Origin: Asanoa hainanensis
Lineage (GTDB): Bacteria; Actinomycetota; Actinomycetes; Mycobacteriales; Micromonosporaceae
DNA: 64,000 nt
Reading direction: 5' to 3'
Assembly (NCBI RefSeq): GCF_900188485.1
Contig: NZ_FZPH01000011.1
Coordinates: forward strand, 186,001-250,000
Part shown: in pieces, positions 45,588 through 53,178 of the stretch
Layout of the letters: every line of letters starts with the position of its first letter
How positions within the stretch are numbered: the first letter of the stretch is position 1
Made by a program: the position numbers and the translations under genes
The notes under the pieces: model-generated
What the model saw: only the letters and a program-made list of their open reading frames with translations
Database searches by the model: none
Told to the model about the DNA's origin: nothing

Positions 45588-45856
45588 GAGTAGAAGTAGG
45601 GATCGAGGACGCGGACCTCGCTGATCCGGTCGACCGGGAGCGCGTTGCGGCTCGCGGTGCGGCGGACGGCTTCGGGGTCCGGGGCGTCGTACACGCAGAA
45701 GGTCTTGGTCTTGTCGCTGGTGACGTAGGAGTGGATCCAGGTGACGCCCTCTTCGGCGTTGCCGTCCACGACGCCCAGGCAGGTGGCCGCGCCCGCCTCG
45801 TCGACGGGGATGTGCAGGCCGCTGTCGAAGGTCCGCTCCACGATGTATCTCGGCAT
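45584..45856 (-). CDS. SCO4226-type nickel-binding protein (DUF4242)
   Basis: 90 residues with a ferredoxin-like fold: MPRYIVERTFDSGLHIP, WIHSYVTSDKTKTFCVYDAPDPEAVRRTASRNALPVDRI and a C-terminal DPYFYS. It closely follows the SCO4226 pattern, where a Streptomyces homologue binds nickel at a dimer interface. ATG 45856 is preceded by GGAGG. It is coupled to the downstream repeat lipoprotein, which raises the idea of a shared metal role. Confidence 0.9.
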   Translation of the reverse strand: MPRYIVERTFDSGLHIPVDEAGAATCLGVVDGNAEEGVTWIHSYVTSDKTKTFCVYDAPDPEAVRRTASRNALPVDRISEVRVLDPYFYS

Positions 45857-45950
45857 CTCGTTTCCTCCCGGTGGTGGTTTCTCATCACCGTAGGAATCGG
45901 GACAGGTCGGGAGATCCGAACAACTACCTAGGTTGCGGGTACGGGGATGC

Positions 45951-48449
45951 CTAAGTTGCGATGCCCCGCCTCGAGGCTTCGGTGACGGCCTGGGTGCGGC
46001 TGCTGACGCCGAGCTTGCGCAGGATCGCCGAGACGTGGTGGTGCACGGTCCGCTCCGACAGGAACAGCCGGGCGGCGATCTCGGCGTTGGAGTCGCCTTG
46101 GCGGACCAGCGTGAGCACCTCGCCCTCGCGCCGGGTCAGCTGGCCGGGGTTGCCGGCGGTGTGGGGGCGGGGGCCGCGGGGCAGCTTGCGCACCCCTCGC
46201 TCGCGGAGGCGGCGGGTGGCGATGGCCACGGCCGGGCGCGCACCCAGTTTCTGCAGTTCGTCGAGCGCGCCGCGGAGGTCCGCTTCGTTCGTGGTGTCGA
46301 GCAGGGCGAGGGCTTCGTCGTAGGGGCCCGGAATTCTCGTCGGCTCGGTTCGTTCGATGCCGGCCAGGCGGCGCAGCGCTCTGACCTCTCTCACGAGTGG
46401 GGCAGCTTGGCGGTCCTCGGCTTGTGCGAGGACGTCGCGGGTCGCCTCGTCGACGGCGTCGTTGCGGCCGGCGAGCCAGAGGGCCTCGGCATGGGCGAGG
46501 GCGACGGGGGCGCGGTACTGGAGCTCGCTCTGTCCATCCAGGAGCGTGCGGGCCTCCTCGATCGGCGCCCACTGGTCGGGGTCGCCGCGCCGGGCCCGGA
46601 TCGTGCCGATGGTGGTCAGGGCGAGGATCCGCAGCAGGGGTACGGACTCCGCGGACCGCAGCACGAAGGCCGCGTCGTCGGCCGCCGCGTCCCAGCGACC
46701 CTGGTCGAGATGGAACCGGGCCCGGTACGCCTGGACGTACAGCCGCCAGCCCTCCAGACCGAGCTCGTCGCACAGCTCGATGCCGCGGTCGAGCCAGGGC
46801 GCGAGGTCGTACGCCCGGGTGCGGGTCATCGCCCATCCCACGTGGATGAACACGCGGCCGATGTGCTCCTCGAAGCCGGGCCGCTCGGACATCGCCCGGC
46901 TGCGTTCGAGCTTGGCGAGCCCTTGCCGGTCGCCGTTGAGGAGCTCGATGGTGCCGATGTTGTTGAGCGCGTGCACGATCACCGCATTGTCGTCGAGGGT
47001 CTCGGCTAAATCGATCGCGCGGCGTGCCCAGGCGACGGTCTCCGGTCGTCGCTCGTCGTTGAGGAAGAGCTGGGAGAGGTTGCTGTACGCGAGGGCCAGC
47101 TCGCGGCCGGGCGGCAGGCCTTCGAGGATGCGTACGGCCTCGTCGCCCCGCCGGGTGGCCTCCTCGGTGCGGGCGGCGCACCAGAGCCGGCGGGTCAGTT
47201 GCGACACGGCGGCGGCCTCGGCGCGCCGGTCCCCCGCTTCTTGCCACACTTTGATCGCCAGCTCCAGCGCGGTGATCGACTCGTCGGTCTGGTCGGTGAG
47301 GTAGCACTCCTGCGACTGTCGCTCGAGCAGGTCGGCCCTGGTCTCGGGTGGCAGGCCGGCCCCGAACCGCAGCGCCCGCGCGTAGTGGGCGGCGGCCTCG
47401 CGGTGCGACCCGATGGCGGCGGCCTGCTCGGCGGCCCTGGGCGCGAAGCGCTGCACGGCCTCGGCGTCGCCGGCGGCCTCGGCGTGGTGGGCGAGCCGGG
47501 TCGCGTCGCCGGCCGGAATCGCTCTCAGCGCCCGGCGGTGGAGGGCGACCCGGCGGTGTGGGCTCAGCGACTCCTCGATGGTCCGGCGGGCAAGCTCGTG
47601 CCGGAACCGGATCTTGCCGCCGGGCGCGACCTCGACAATGCCCGCGGCGAGCGCGCGCTCCAGCCCGTCTTGCGCGGCGGCGCCGTCGACCAGCGCGTCC
47701 AGGAGATCGAGCTCGCACTGCGGCACGGCGACGGAGACGGCCTCGACGACGGTGGTCGCTTCGGCGTCGAGCCTGGCCGCGCGGGCGAGCACGGCGTCCC
47801 GGACCGTCGCGGGGATGTCGTCGCCGCGAGCCGCGAGGACCTCGGTGACGAAGAACGGGTTGCCGGCGGTGGCCCGGTGCAGCTCGTGCGGGTCTCGGCC
47901 GAAGGGCCGGGCGAGCCCGGCGACGGCGTCCACCGAGAGCGGCCCGGCGGCCAGCCGTGTGCCGCGGACCTCCCCGAGCAGCCTCCGCAGGGGGTGTGTC
48001 CGGTGGAGCTCGTCGTCACGGTAGGTGGCGATGACGAGCATGGGCAGCGAGCCGATCCGCCGGCCGAGCAGGCTCAGCACGTCGAGGGTGGCCTCGTCGG
48101 CCCAGTGCAGATCCTCGAGCACCATGATGCCCTTGGCCTGCCGCCCGACCTCGACCGCAACCTGATGCGGCTTCGCCCCAGCGGCGATCAGCTCGCGCAG
48201 GGCACCACCGGTGTCGTGCGCGATGTCCGTGAACGGGCCGAGCGGCCGGGGCGTGAAGAGCGGGTCACACGCTCCCCAGAGGACCGGTGCGTGGTGACGG
48301 CAGAACTCCCGGACGAGGGCGGTCTTTCCGCCACCGGCCTCGCCACCGAGCAACACGAGAACCCCACCGTGGCCTGCGGTCACGGCGTCGAGCACGGCAT
48401 TGAGCACGGCGAGCTGCGGCGCACGCTCGACCAGATCCGACCCTCCCAC
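45951..48449 (-). CDS. large ATP-binding LuxR family regulator (LAL/MalT-like)
   Basis: About 832 residues. The N-terminal AAA-type NTPase has Walker A GGEAGGGKTAL (about 35-45) and Walker B MVLEDLHWADEATL. A long TPR-like helical centre contains repeated YSNLSQLFLND and LNNIGTIELLNGD units. The C-terminal LuxR helix-turn-helix (last 65 residues) reads LTRREGEVLTLVRQGDSNAEIAARLFLSERTVHHHVSAILRKL. Such regulators respond to small ligands. GTG 48449 is chosen; ATG 48626 would add 59 residues of non-conserved, Arg-rich sequence. Its target is unknown; the nearest same-strand upstream gene is a broken DUF2809 gene. Confidence 0.88.
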   Translation of the reverse strand: MGGSDLVERAPQLAVLNAVLDAVTAGHGGVLVLLGGEAGGGKTALVREFCRHHAPVLWGACDPLFTPRPLGPFTDIAHDTGGALRELIAAGAKPHQVAVEVGRQAKGIMVLEDLHWADEATLDVLSLLGRRIGSLPMLVIATYRDDELHRTHPLRRLLGEVRGTRLAAGPLSVDAVAGLARPFGRDPHELHRATAGNPFFVTEVLAARGDDIPATVRDAVLARAARLDAEATTVVEAVSVAVPQCELDLLDALVDGAAAQDGLERALAAGIVEVAPGGKIRFRHELARRTIEESLSPHRRVALHRRALRAIPAGDATRLAHHAEAAGDAEAVQRFAPRAAEQAAAIGSHREAAAHYARALRFGAGLPPETRADLLERQSQECYLTDQTDESITALELAIKVWQEAGDRRAEAAAVSQLTRRLWCAARTEEATRRGDEAVRILEGLPPGRELALAYSNLSQLFLNDERRPETVAWARRAIDLAETLDDNAVIVHALNNIGTIELLNGDRQGLAKLERSRAMSERPGFEEHIGRVFIHVGWAMTRTRAYDLAPWLDRGIELCDELGLEGWRLYVQAYRARFHLDQGRWDAAADDAAFVLRSAESVPLLRILALTTIGTIRARRGDPDQWAPIEEARTLLDGQSELQYRAPVALAHAEALWLAGRNDAVDEATRDVLAQAEDRQAAPLVREVRALRRLAGIERTEPTRIPGPYDEALALLDTTNEADLRGALDELQKLGARPAVAIATRRLRERGVRKLPRGPRPHTAGNPGQLTRREGEVLTLVRQGDSNAEIAARLFLSERTVHHHVSAILRKLGVSSRTQAVTEASRRGIAT

Positions 48450-48691
48450 ACCCGAACACTGCCAGAGCCCGACGGCACGCACTGTCAGGTTTGCGTCGTA
48501 CGCCGGGCATCGGTGCCCGGGTTCGGGATCGCGAGAAGCTCTTGGTCGCCGGCCCTCGCGCGCCGACGCGTCATGCTCGACGCCGCCGACCGGGCGGCTG
48601 TGGTGGTTCACCATCGAGTCGGCCATTGTCGCCAGGCGCCGCCCTACGAGGCTGGGTGACGGGCCGAGCTCCGCGGGATCTTGCGGTTCGT

Positions 48692-49132
48692 TCAGGCCGC
48701 CTTACTCGTCCAGGCCTCAGACCCAGGTCGTCCATCTTCGCGGCTGCGCCGGGCCAGAAACCAGTGCAGGGCGACGAGCGGCACTATCCCCGCCGGATAC
48801 CAGAACAGGTCGACCAGATCGAACCGCACCCCCAGCGCCATGCGCGACAGCAGGCTCCGGGCGGACAGATCGGCCGGGATACCGGTCAACTGGAAGAGCT
48901 CCGTCGCCCAACACCACCCCCAGGCGACGGCGCCGGCCACGGACGGTGACCACCAGGGCCGGAGAAACAGCACGCCCACCTAGATCATCGAGGCATACAG
49001 AACGGTCCCGGAGATCTGCTCGATCGTGCCGGTGCCGTCGAACCGACCTGCCCTGATGACCAATGCGACAGCCAGAAACCCGACCGCCGCAGCGAGCATC
49101 AGCAACCGAAAACGCGGACGGTCGATCGACAC
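48692..49132 (-). pseudogene. DUF2809 membrane protein gene interrupted by an in-frame TAG
   Basis: From GTG 49132 the minus strand encodes MSIDRPRFRLLMLAAAVGF, a first hydrophobic helix, then IEQISGTVLYASMI followed by TAG at 48982-48980. The same frame continues as VGVLFLRPWWSPSVAGAVA and WATELFQLTGIPADLSARS, the signature region of DUF2809 proteins, and ends normally at 48692. The two halves together have the usual length (about 146 residues) and order. A single base change has therefore truncated the gene. Initiation at GTG 48979 could still make the C-terminal half, but with one helix pair missing. Confidence 0.72.
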
Positions 49133-49846
49133 CCCGAAATCCTAGGCCCGTTGATCATGTAAACGCCGCGTGCTGCCCAGTGCTGGCGCACTGCCGAGAA
49201 TCGAGCAGCCCACACGCGGCCTCGACGACACCGGCCAGCCCAGGCCGACCACCGACGCCCAGCAGTCCACACACAGCGCCACGCAAACCTGCCAAGCCCA
49301 AGCCCCCCACCTGCAAGCCGACACGGCGCCCCACGCACACCCGCCAAGCCCAGGCGACCACCACCCACTCCACCTACCGCCAACCACTCCGCACCCCGCC
49401 TCGGCGACGCCCACCAAACCCAGCCCGACCACCTCCAAGCCCACACGGGGCCCCACGCATACCCACCAAGCCCAGGCGACCACCGCGCTCGCCAACGACC
49501 GCCGGGTAGTCCATGCGGGGCCTCGGCGACGTCCGATGGGTGGGGGTGGACCGTGGCTGAGCAACGCGCTTCAGTCACGTCGTCGCGCGAGCGGGGCCGC
49601 TCGTCCTGGCCATCAGGTCCGTTCCACATCGTCGCCCGGGACGCCGGCCACCCCAGGCGGCCCGGGAGGCGCCGAGGCGCCGCACGCCTGGTTCACCACA
49701 TTCCGCGAGGTCCCTGGGAAGGCGGCCGGGCCGTGGACCCCGGCCGACCAGGTCGCCGCGTGCGTGATGGTCAGTGCTGGACGATTCGTCAAACAGCCGC
49801 GACGCAGGATCAAGCACCGCGACCCGGCCGCGGCAACGCTTGCGCG
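49133..49846. other. gene-poor spacer with degenerate repeats
   Basis: About 710 bases between the DUF2809 pseudogene and the exporter gene. 49206-49490 is a run of Pro/Cys-rich-coding-looking but probably non-coding degenerate repeats (listed separately). 49491-49846 contains several overlapping open frames in both directions with no recognisable product. The exporter promoter should be in its last 150 bases, but no clear elements were seen. Confidence 0.5.
49206..49490. repeat. five degenerate 51-66-bp tandem repeats
   Basis: Units begin near 49206, 49263, 49314, 49380 and 49436. The best pair, 49314 and 49436, is nearly identical over 52 bp and shares the core CCAAGCCCAGGCGACCACC. Unit lengths vary (57, 51, 66 and 56 bp), one not a multiple of three, arguing against a coding repeat. 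The plus strand is strikingly poor in G and rich in C and A. Confidence 0.6.
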
Positions 49847-51043
49847 GTGACTCTGACCTCTGATCTTCGCGAGCCCACGGCCGGCGTCGCGGTACGCCCG
49901 GCGCGGTCGCCGTGGTTCGCCGTCGCCGCCGTCGGGCTTGGCATCTTCGCTCTCGTGACCAGCGAGTTCCTGCCGGCGAGTCTGCTACCCGGAATCGCCG
50001 CGGACATGAACGTCACCGAAGGCGTAGCCGGTCAAGCGGTCACCGCTACGGCGATCATGGGAGCGATCACCGCGCCGACGATCGCCGTCGTCGTGCCGCG
50101 CCTGGACCGCCGACGGCTGCTGGCTCTGCTGCTCGGCCTCGCCGTCGTCTCCGACGTGCTGGTCGCGCTCGCCCCTTGGTACCCGCTGCTGCTCCTCGGT
50201 CGGCTGATCATGGGTGTGGCGATCGCCGGCTTCTGGGCCATGGCCCTCGCGGTCGTCGGGCAACTCGTCAGCAGCGACAAGCTGGGCCGAGCGATGACGG
50301 TGGTCAACCTGGGCGTCTCGCTGGCGACGGTCACGGCGGTGCCACTCGGCACCTTCCTGGGCGACGCCTGGGGCTGGCGACCGGTGTTCTGGCTGGCCGG
50401 CGGCATGGCAGTGGTCGCCCTGATCGTGCTGCTGGCCTGGCTCCCACCGGTAGCGGCCGCCGGCGCACCGCCCCTGCGCGCCCTGGTCGACACAGCCCGC
50501 GGCCGCACGATGATCCTCGGCATGGTCGCGATCCTCCTGGTAGCGGGCGGCCACTTCGCGGCCTTCACCTACATCAGGCCGGCGGCCGAGCGCGTACCCG
50601 GGATCACGTCCTCGTCCCTCGCCCTCCTACTGACGATCTTCGGCATCGCGGCATTCGTCGGCACGATGATCGCCGGCCCGCTGGCCGACCGGCGGCTCCG
50701 CCTCGGCGTCCTGGCGGCACCGGTCCTGATCGGCTCGGCTGTAACGATCTTCGCCCTGCTGTCAGGCTCGTACGGCGCGGTCGCCGCCGCCGTCGGCCTC
50801 TGGGGCCTGGCATTCGGCGGCCTCCCGACGCTGGTGCTGACCTGGGTGGCTCGGGTCGAACCGAACCGCCTGGAACCAGCGGGCAGCCTGGCCACGGCGA
50901 TGTTCCAGGTAGCGATCGCCCTCGGCGCGGCCGTCGGAGGCGTCCTGGTCGACGCGTTCGACGTCCAGACGACCTTGATCGTGGCCGGAGTCGCCGCCAT
51001 CGCCGGCGGTGCGGTCTTCACGAGCGCACGCCGCGTCCTCTGA
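49847..51043 (+). CDS. MFS transporter, DHA1 drug-efflux type
   Basis: 398 residues with twelve hydrophobic helices. Helix 1 reads WFAVAAVGLGIFALVTSEFLPASLLPGIAADMNVTEG, in the style of the NepI/AraJ-like DHA1 branch. Motif A is represented by VVVPRLDRRRLLALLLGLA, and GRLIMGVAIAGFWAMA corresponds to motif C-like helix 4/5. These proteins export drugs, sugars or purine ribonucleosides. GTG 49847 gives VTLTSDLRE; a longer frame back to 49553 is unlikely to be coding. It is convergent with an AraC-type gene across a 355-bp gap. Confidence 0.85.
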   Translation: MTLTSDLREPTAGVAVRPARSPWFAVAAVGLGIFALVTSEFLPASLLPGIAADMNVTEGVAGQAVTATAIMGAITAPTIAVVVPRLDRRRLLALLLGLAVVSDVLVALAPWYPLLLLGRLIMGVAIAGFWAMALAVVGQLVSSDKLGRAMTVVNLGVSLATVTAVPLGTFLGDAWGWRPVFWLAGGMAVVALIVLLAWLPPVAAAGAPPLRALVDTARGRTMILGMVAILLVAGGHFAAFTYIRPAAERVPGITSSSLALLLTIFGIAAFVGTMIAGPLADRRLRLGVLAAPVLIGSAVTIFALLSGSYGAVAAAVGLWGLAFGGLPTLVLTWVARVEPNRLEPAGSLATAMFQVAIALGAAVGGVLVDAFDVQTTLIVAGVAAIAGGAVFTSARRVL

Positions 51044-51060
51044 CGTCGCATGATGTGGAT

Positions 51061-51087
51061 GGCCCGTGCGCTCACCGCGCACGGGCC
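51061..51087. terminator. hairpin terminator after the MFS gene
   Basis: A perfect 11-bp stem, GGCCCGTGCGC (51061-51071) with GCGCACGGGCC (51077-51087), has a five-base loop. It begins 18 bp after the exporter stop. No T-run follows, as is usual for actinobacterial terminators. Confidence 0.7.
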
Positions 51088-51398
51088 GAATCCCTTGTGG
51101 CTCCCCAGCCGACGGCGGTTGGCCTGGCGCGATCCTGACCCATCGCACGCGGACAACGCGCCAAACCCGGACACGCCAGCTACCGACGGACCCGGTCAAG
51201 CCGCCAAACGGCCGGGCCGGGCGGGAGTCTTCGTCGTCGATCCGCCGACAGGCAGCGCCAGACGGAAGCCGCCCCACACGCCGGCGCCGTCCAGGAGACA
51301 GTGCCACCCCACACGGTGCCACCGTCCACCAGACCGGCGCCGCCTCACGCGCGACGCGCGCGCTCACGCGCGAGGGCCGGGTCCGGTTGCCGCGATGA
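51088..51398. other. gene-free convergent spacer
   Basis: About 310 bases between the terminator hairpin and the stop of the AraC-type gene. Short frames on both strands lack recognisable products or starts. The composition is C- and A-rich on the plus strand, like the other spacers nearby. No repeat or regulatory site was seen. Confidence 0.5.
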
Positions 51399-52325
51399 TT
51401 AGACGTGCAGGCGCGCGGGCTCATCGCCGGCGTGTCGCCATTGGGTGGGTGGGACGCCGGCGTGCCGGCGAAAGGCACGGCTGAAGGCGGCCTCCGAGCC
51501 ATATCCCAGCCGCACGGCGACCTCGGCGACGCTGCCACGCTCCGCGAGCAGGCTCTTGGCGTGTTCCATCCGGATGCGGGCCAGGTAGCGTGCGGGCGAG
51601 TCGCCGACCGTGTCTCGGAAACGCTTGGCGAAGGCCGACCGCGACGCCAGCGCGATCCGCGCCAGCGCCTCTACGGTCCAGGGGGAACCGGGGTCGTCGT
51701 GGATGGCGTCCAGCGCACGCGCGATGTCGGTGTCGCGGAGCGGCACGGACAACAGCGACAGGCTCCCGCAACTGGACTCAACCCAGTTCCGGATCGCGGC
51801 CGCCGCGACGATGTTGGCCAACTGGGAGATCACCGACCGGGAGCCGGGGCGCGGTCCGCACGACTCGCCCTCCATACCCTCGAGCAGCGCCGCGACCACC
51901 GGCTCACGCGTAGTGAAGCGGCAGGCGACCACCATGTCCGGCATGACGGCCGCGACTCGGGCGGCGACCGGCGAGGCGTGCTCCAGGTCACCGGTGTGCA
52001 GCACGGTCTCGCCACGAGCTACCAACTCGTGGTCGCCGCCGCGCGGAAGCAACAGGAAGTCACCGGGGCTGAGCCGCTTCTCGGTGACGCCGCTCACCTC
52101 GCGCCGGCTTCCCAGGTCTTGCCGGCTTCGCACATCGATCCCACCCTGCACGACGAGGTGGAAGCGCATCCCGGCGTCGCTTACGGCGCGCCGCTCGCCT
52201 GCGCGCAACGTCTCCTTACGATAGGCGCCCACGGACCAGCGGAGCCGTTCGAGCACGTCGCTGAGGTCGTCGGTCGCCTGCGTCACAGTCACGAATCGAT
52301 CCAGCACCGCTGGCAGTGAACCCAT
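51399..52325 (-). CDS. AraC family regulator with cupin_6 domain
   Basis: 308 residues. The N-terminal 170 form an AraC_binding_2/cupin_6 effector domain (SVGAYRKETLRAGERRAVSDAGMRFHLVVQGG, SPGDFLLLPRGGDHELV). The C-terminal AraC DNA-binding domain (205-300) has two helix-turn-helix units: WTVEALARIALASRSAFAKRFRDTVGDSPARYL and SVAEVAVRLGYGSEAAFSRAFRRHAGVPPTQWR. This type often controls redox enzymes or exporters; the convergent MFS gene is a plausible target. ATG 52325 is used; GTG two codons earlier is also possible. Confidence 0.9.
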   Translation of the reverse strand: MGSLPAVLDRFVTVTQATDDLSDVLERLRWSVGAYRKETLRAGERRAVSDAGMRFHLVVQGGIDVRSRQDLGSRREVSGVTEKRLSPGDFLLLPRGGDHELVARGETVLHTGDLEHASPVAARVAAVMPDMVVACRFTTREPVVAALLEGMEGESCGPRPGSRSVISQLANIVAAAAIRNWVESSCGSLSLLSVPLRDTDIARALDAIHDDPGSPWTVEALARIALASRSAFAKRFRDTVGDSPARYLARIRMEHAKSLLAERGSVAEVAVRLGYGSEAAFSRAFRRHAGVPPTQWRHAGDEPARLHV

Positions 52326-52331
52326 TCCCAC

Positions 52332-53178
52332 TCGTGTCGACCGCCACGATCAGCTCGCGCGCCCAACACCGCCGGAGCCGCCTGCCACGTCGCGTTGGTG
52401 GGTTCCTGCCGTCACACGGCGCGAGCTGGTCGCTTCAGGTCATGCCTCGGCCAACACGGCGCCGCCGCCAGGCCGGGAGCGGCTATACAGTCCAGACCTC
52501 GGCGCGCCACCCCCAACCAACAACCCCCGCGTGGCCCGATAGGTCAGACCTCGATCCGTCGCCGCCCGGCGGCAAGGCCCCGCGTTAACCCCGACAAAGT
52601 AAACCTGGTCCGCCGCCACGCCGCGGCTAGGCCCGGGGGCAACCTGACAGATCAGACCCTGATCCGCCGCCGCACGGCGACAAGGTCCAGGGACAACCCG
52701 GACAGATCAGACTCTGATCCGCCGCCGCACGGCGGCAAGGCCCGGGGACAAGCCCGACAGGTCAGACGCTGGTCCGCCGCCGCACGGCGGCAAGGCGCGC
52801 CCTAACCCGACAAATCAAGCCTTGATCGGCGCCGCACAGCGGCAAGGCCCCGCGACAAACCGGCAGGCCAGTTCGGGTCCCACCGCTGTGGCTAGACATT
52901 TGCCGAGGGGTTAGCAAGGTCAGAACCGGCAACCCGGCGCCCACCGCCCAGACCCGAACGGCCCAGCCACGCCAAACCCGGCTCCCCAACCGCCTACAGC
53001 CCAGACCTGAGCAACCCGCCACCCCAAATCCGCACGCCCGCCGCCCACAGCACGGACCCGAGCCGCACTCCAGGTGAGACCTGGCCGGCGCCACGCGACC
53101 GCAAGACCCGAATGGTCCGCGAGGCGGACCTGGCCCTGCCGCCGCGGGGCGGCAGGGCCTAGCCAACGTGGCCGGCGC
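52332..53178. other. 850-bp gene-free spacer with repeat array
   Basis: The region between the AraC-type gene and the amylase. 52332-52552 shows no feature beyond presumably the AraC promoter. 52553-52877 is the six-unit 54-bp array (listed separately). 52878-53178 is C- and A-rich and unstructured except for short CCGCCCA-type runs. No reading frame with a recognisable product was found. Confidence 0.55.
52553..52877. repeat. six 53-55-bp tandem repeats, each with a short hairpin
   Basis: Units start at 52553, 52607, 52661, 52716, 52771 and 52824. The consensus begins GATCCGCCGCCGCACGGCGG, continues CAAGGCCCGGGGACAACCC and ends GACAGATCAGAC. Each typical unit contains GCCGCC-GCAC-GGCGGC, a six-bp stem with a four-base loop. 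Changes between units are scattered point differences and period length varies by a base or two, so the array is old and not under reading-frame constraint. Confidence 0.8.

Noticed and set aside
45366-45593. Open frames antisense to the SHSQDQ repeat
   Set aside because: They are hydrophobic artefacts of the 18-bp repeat read backwards.
49099-49629. Trp/Gly-rich minus-strand protein over the repeat block
   Set aside because: Unit lengths break the frame periodicity and the frame overlaps the DUF2809 gene start; no motif.
52553-52877. CRISPR array
   Set aside because: Units are contiguous and degenerate with no unique spacers, and no cas genes lie nearby.
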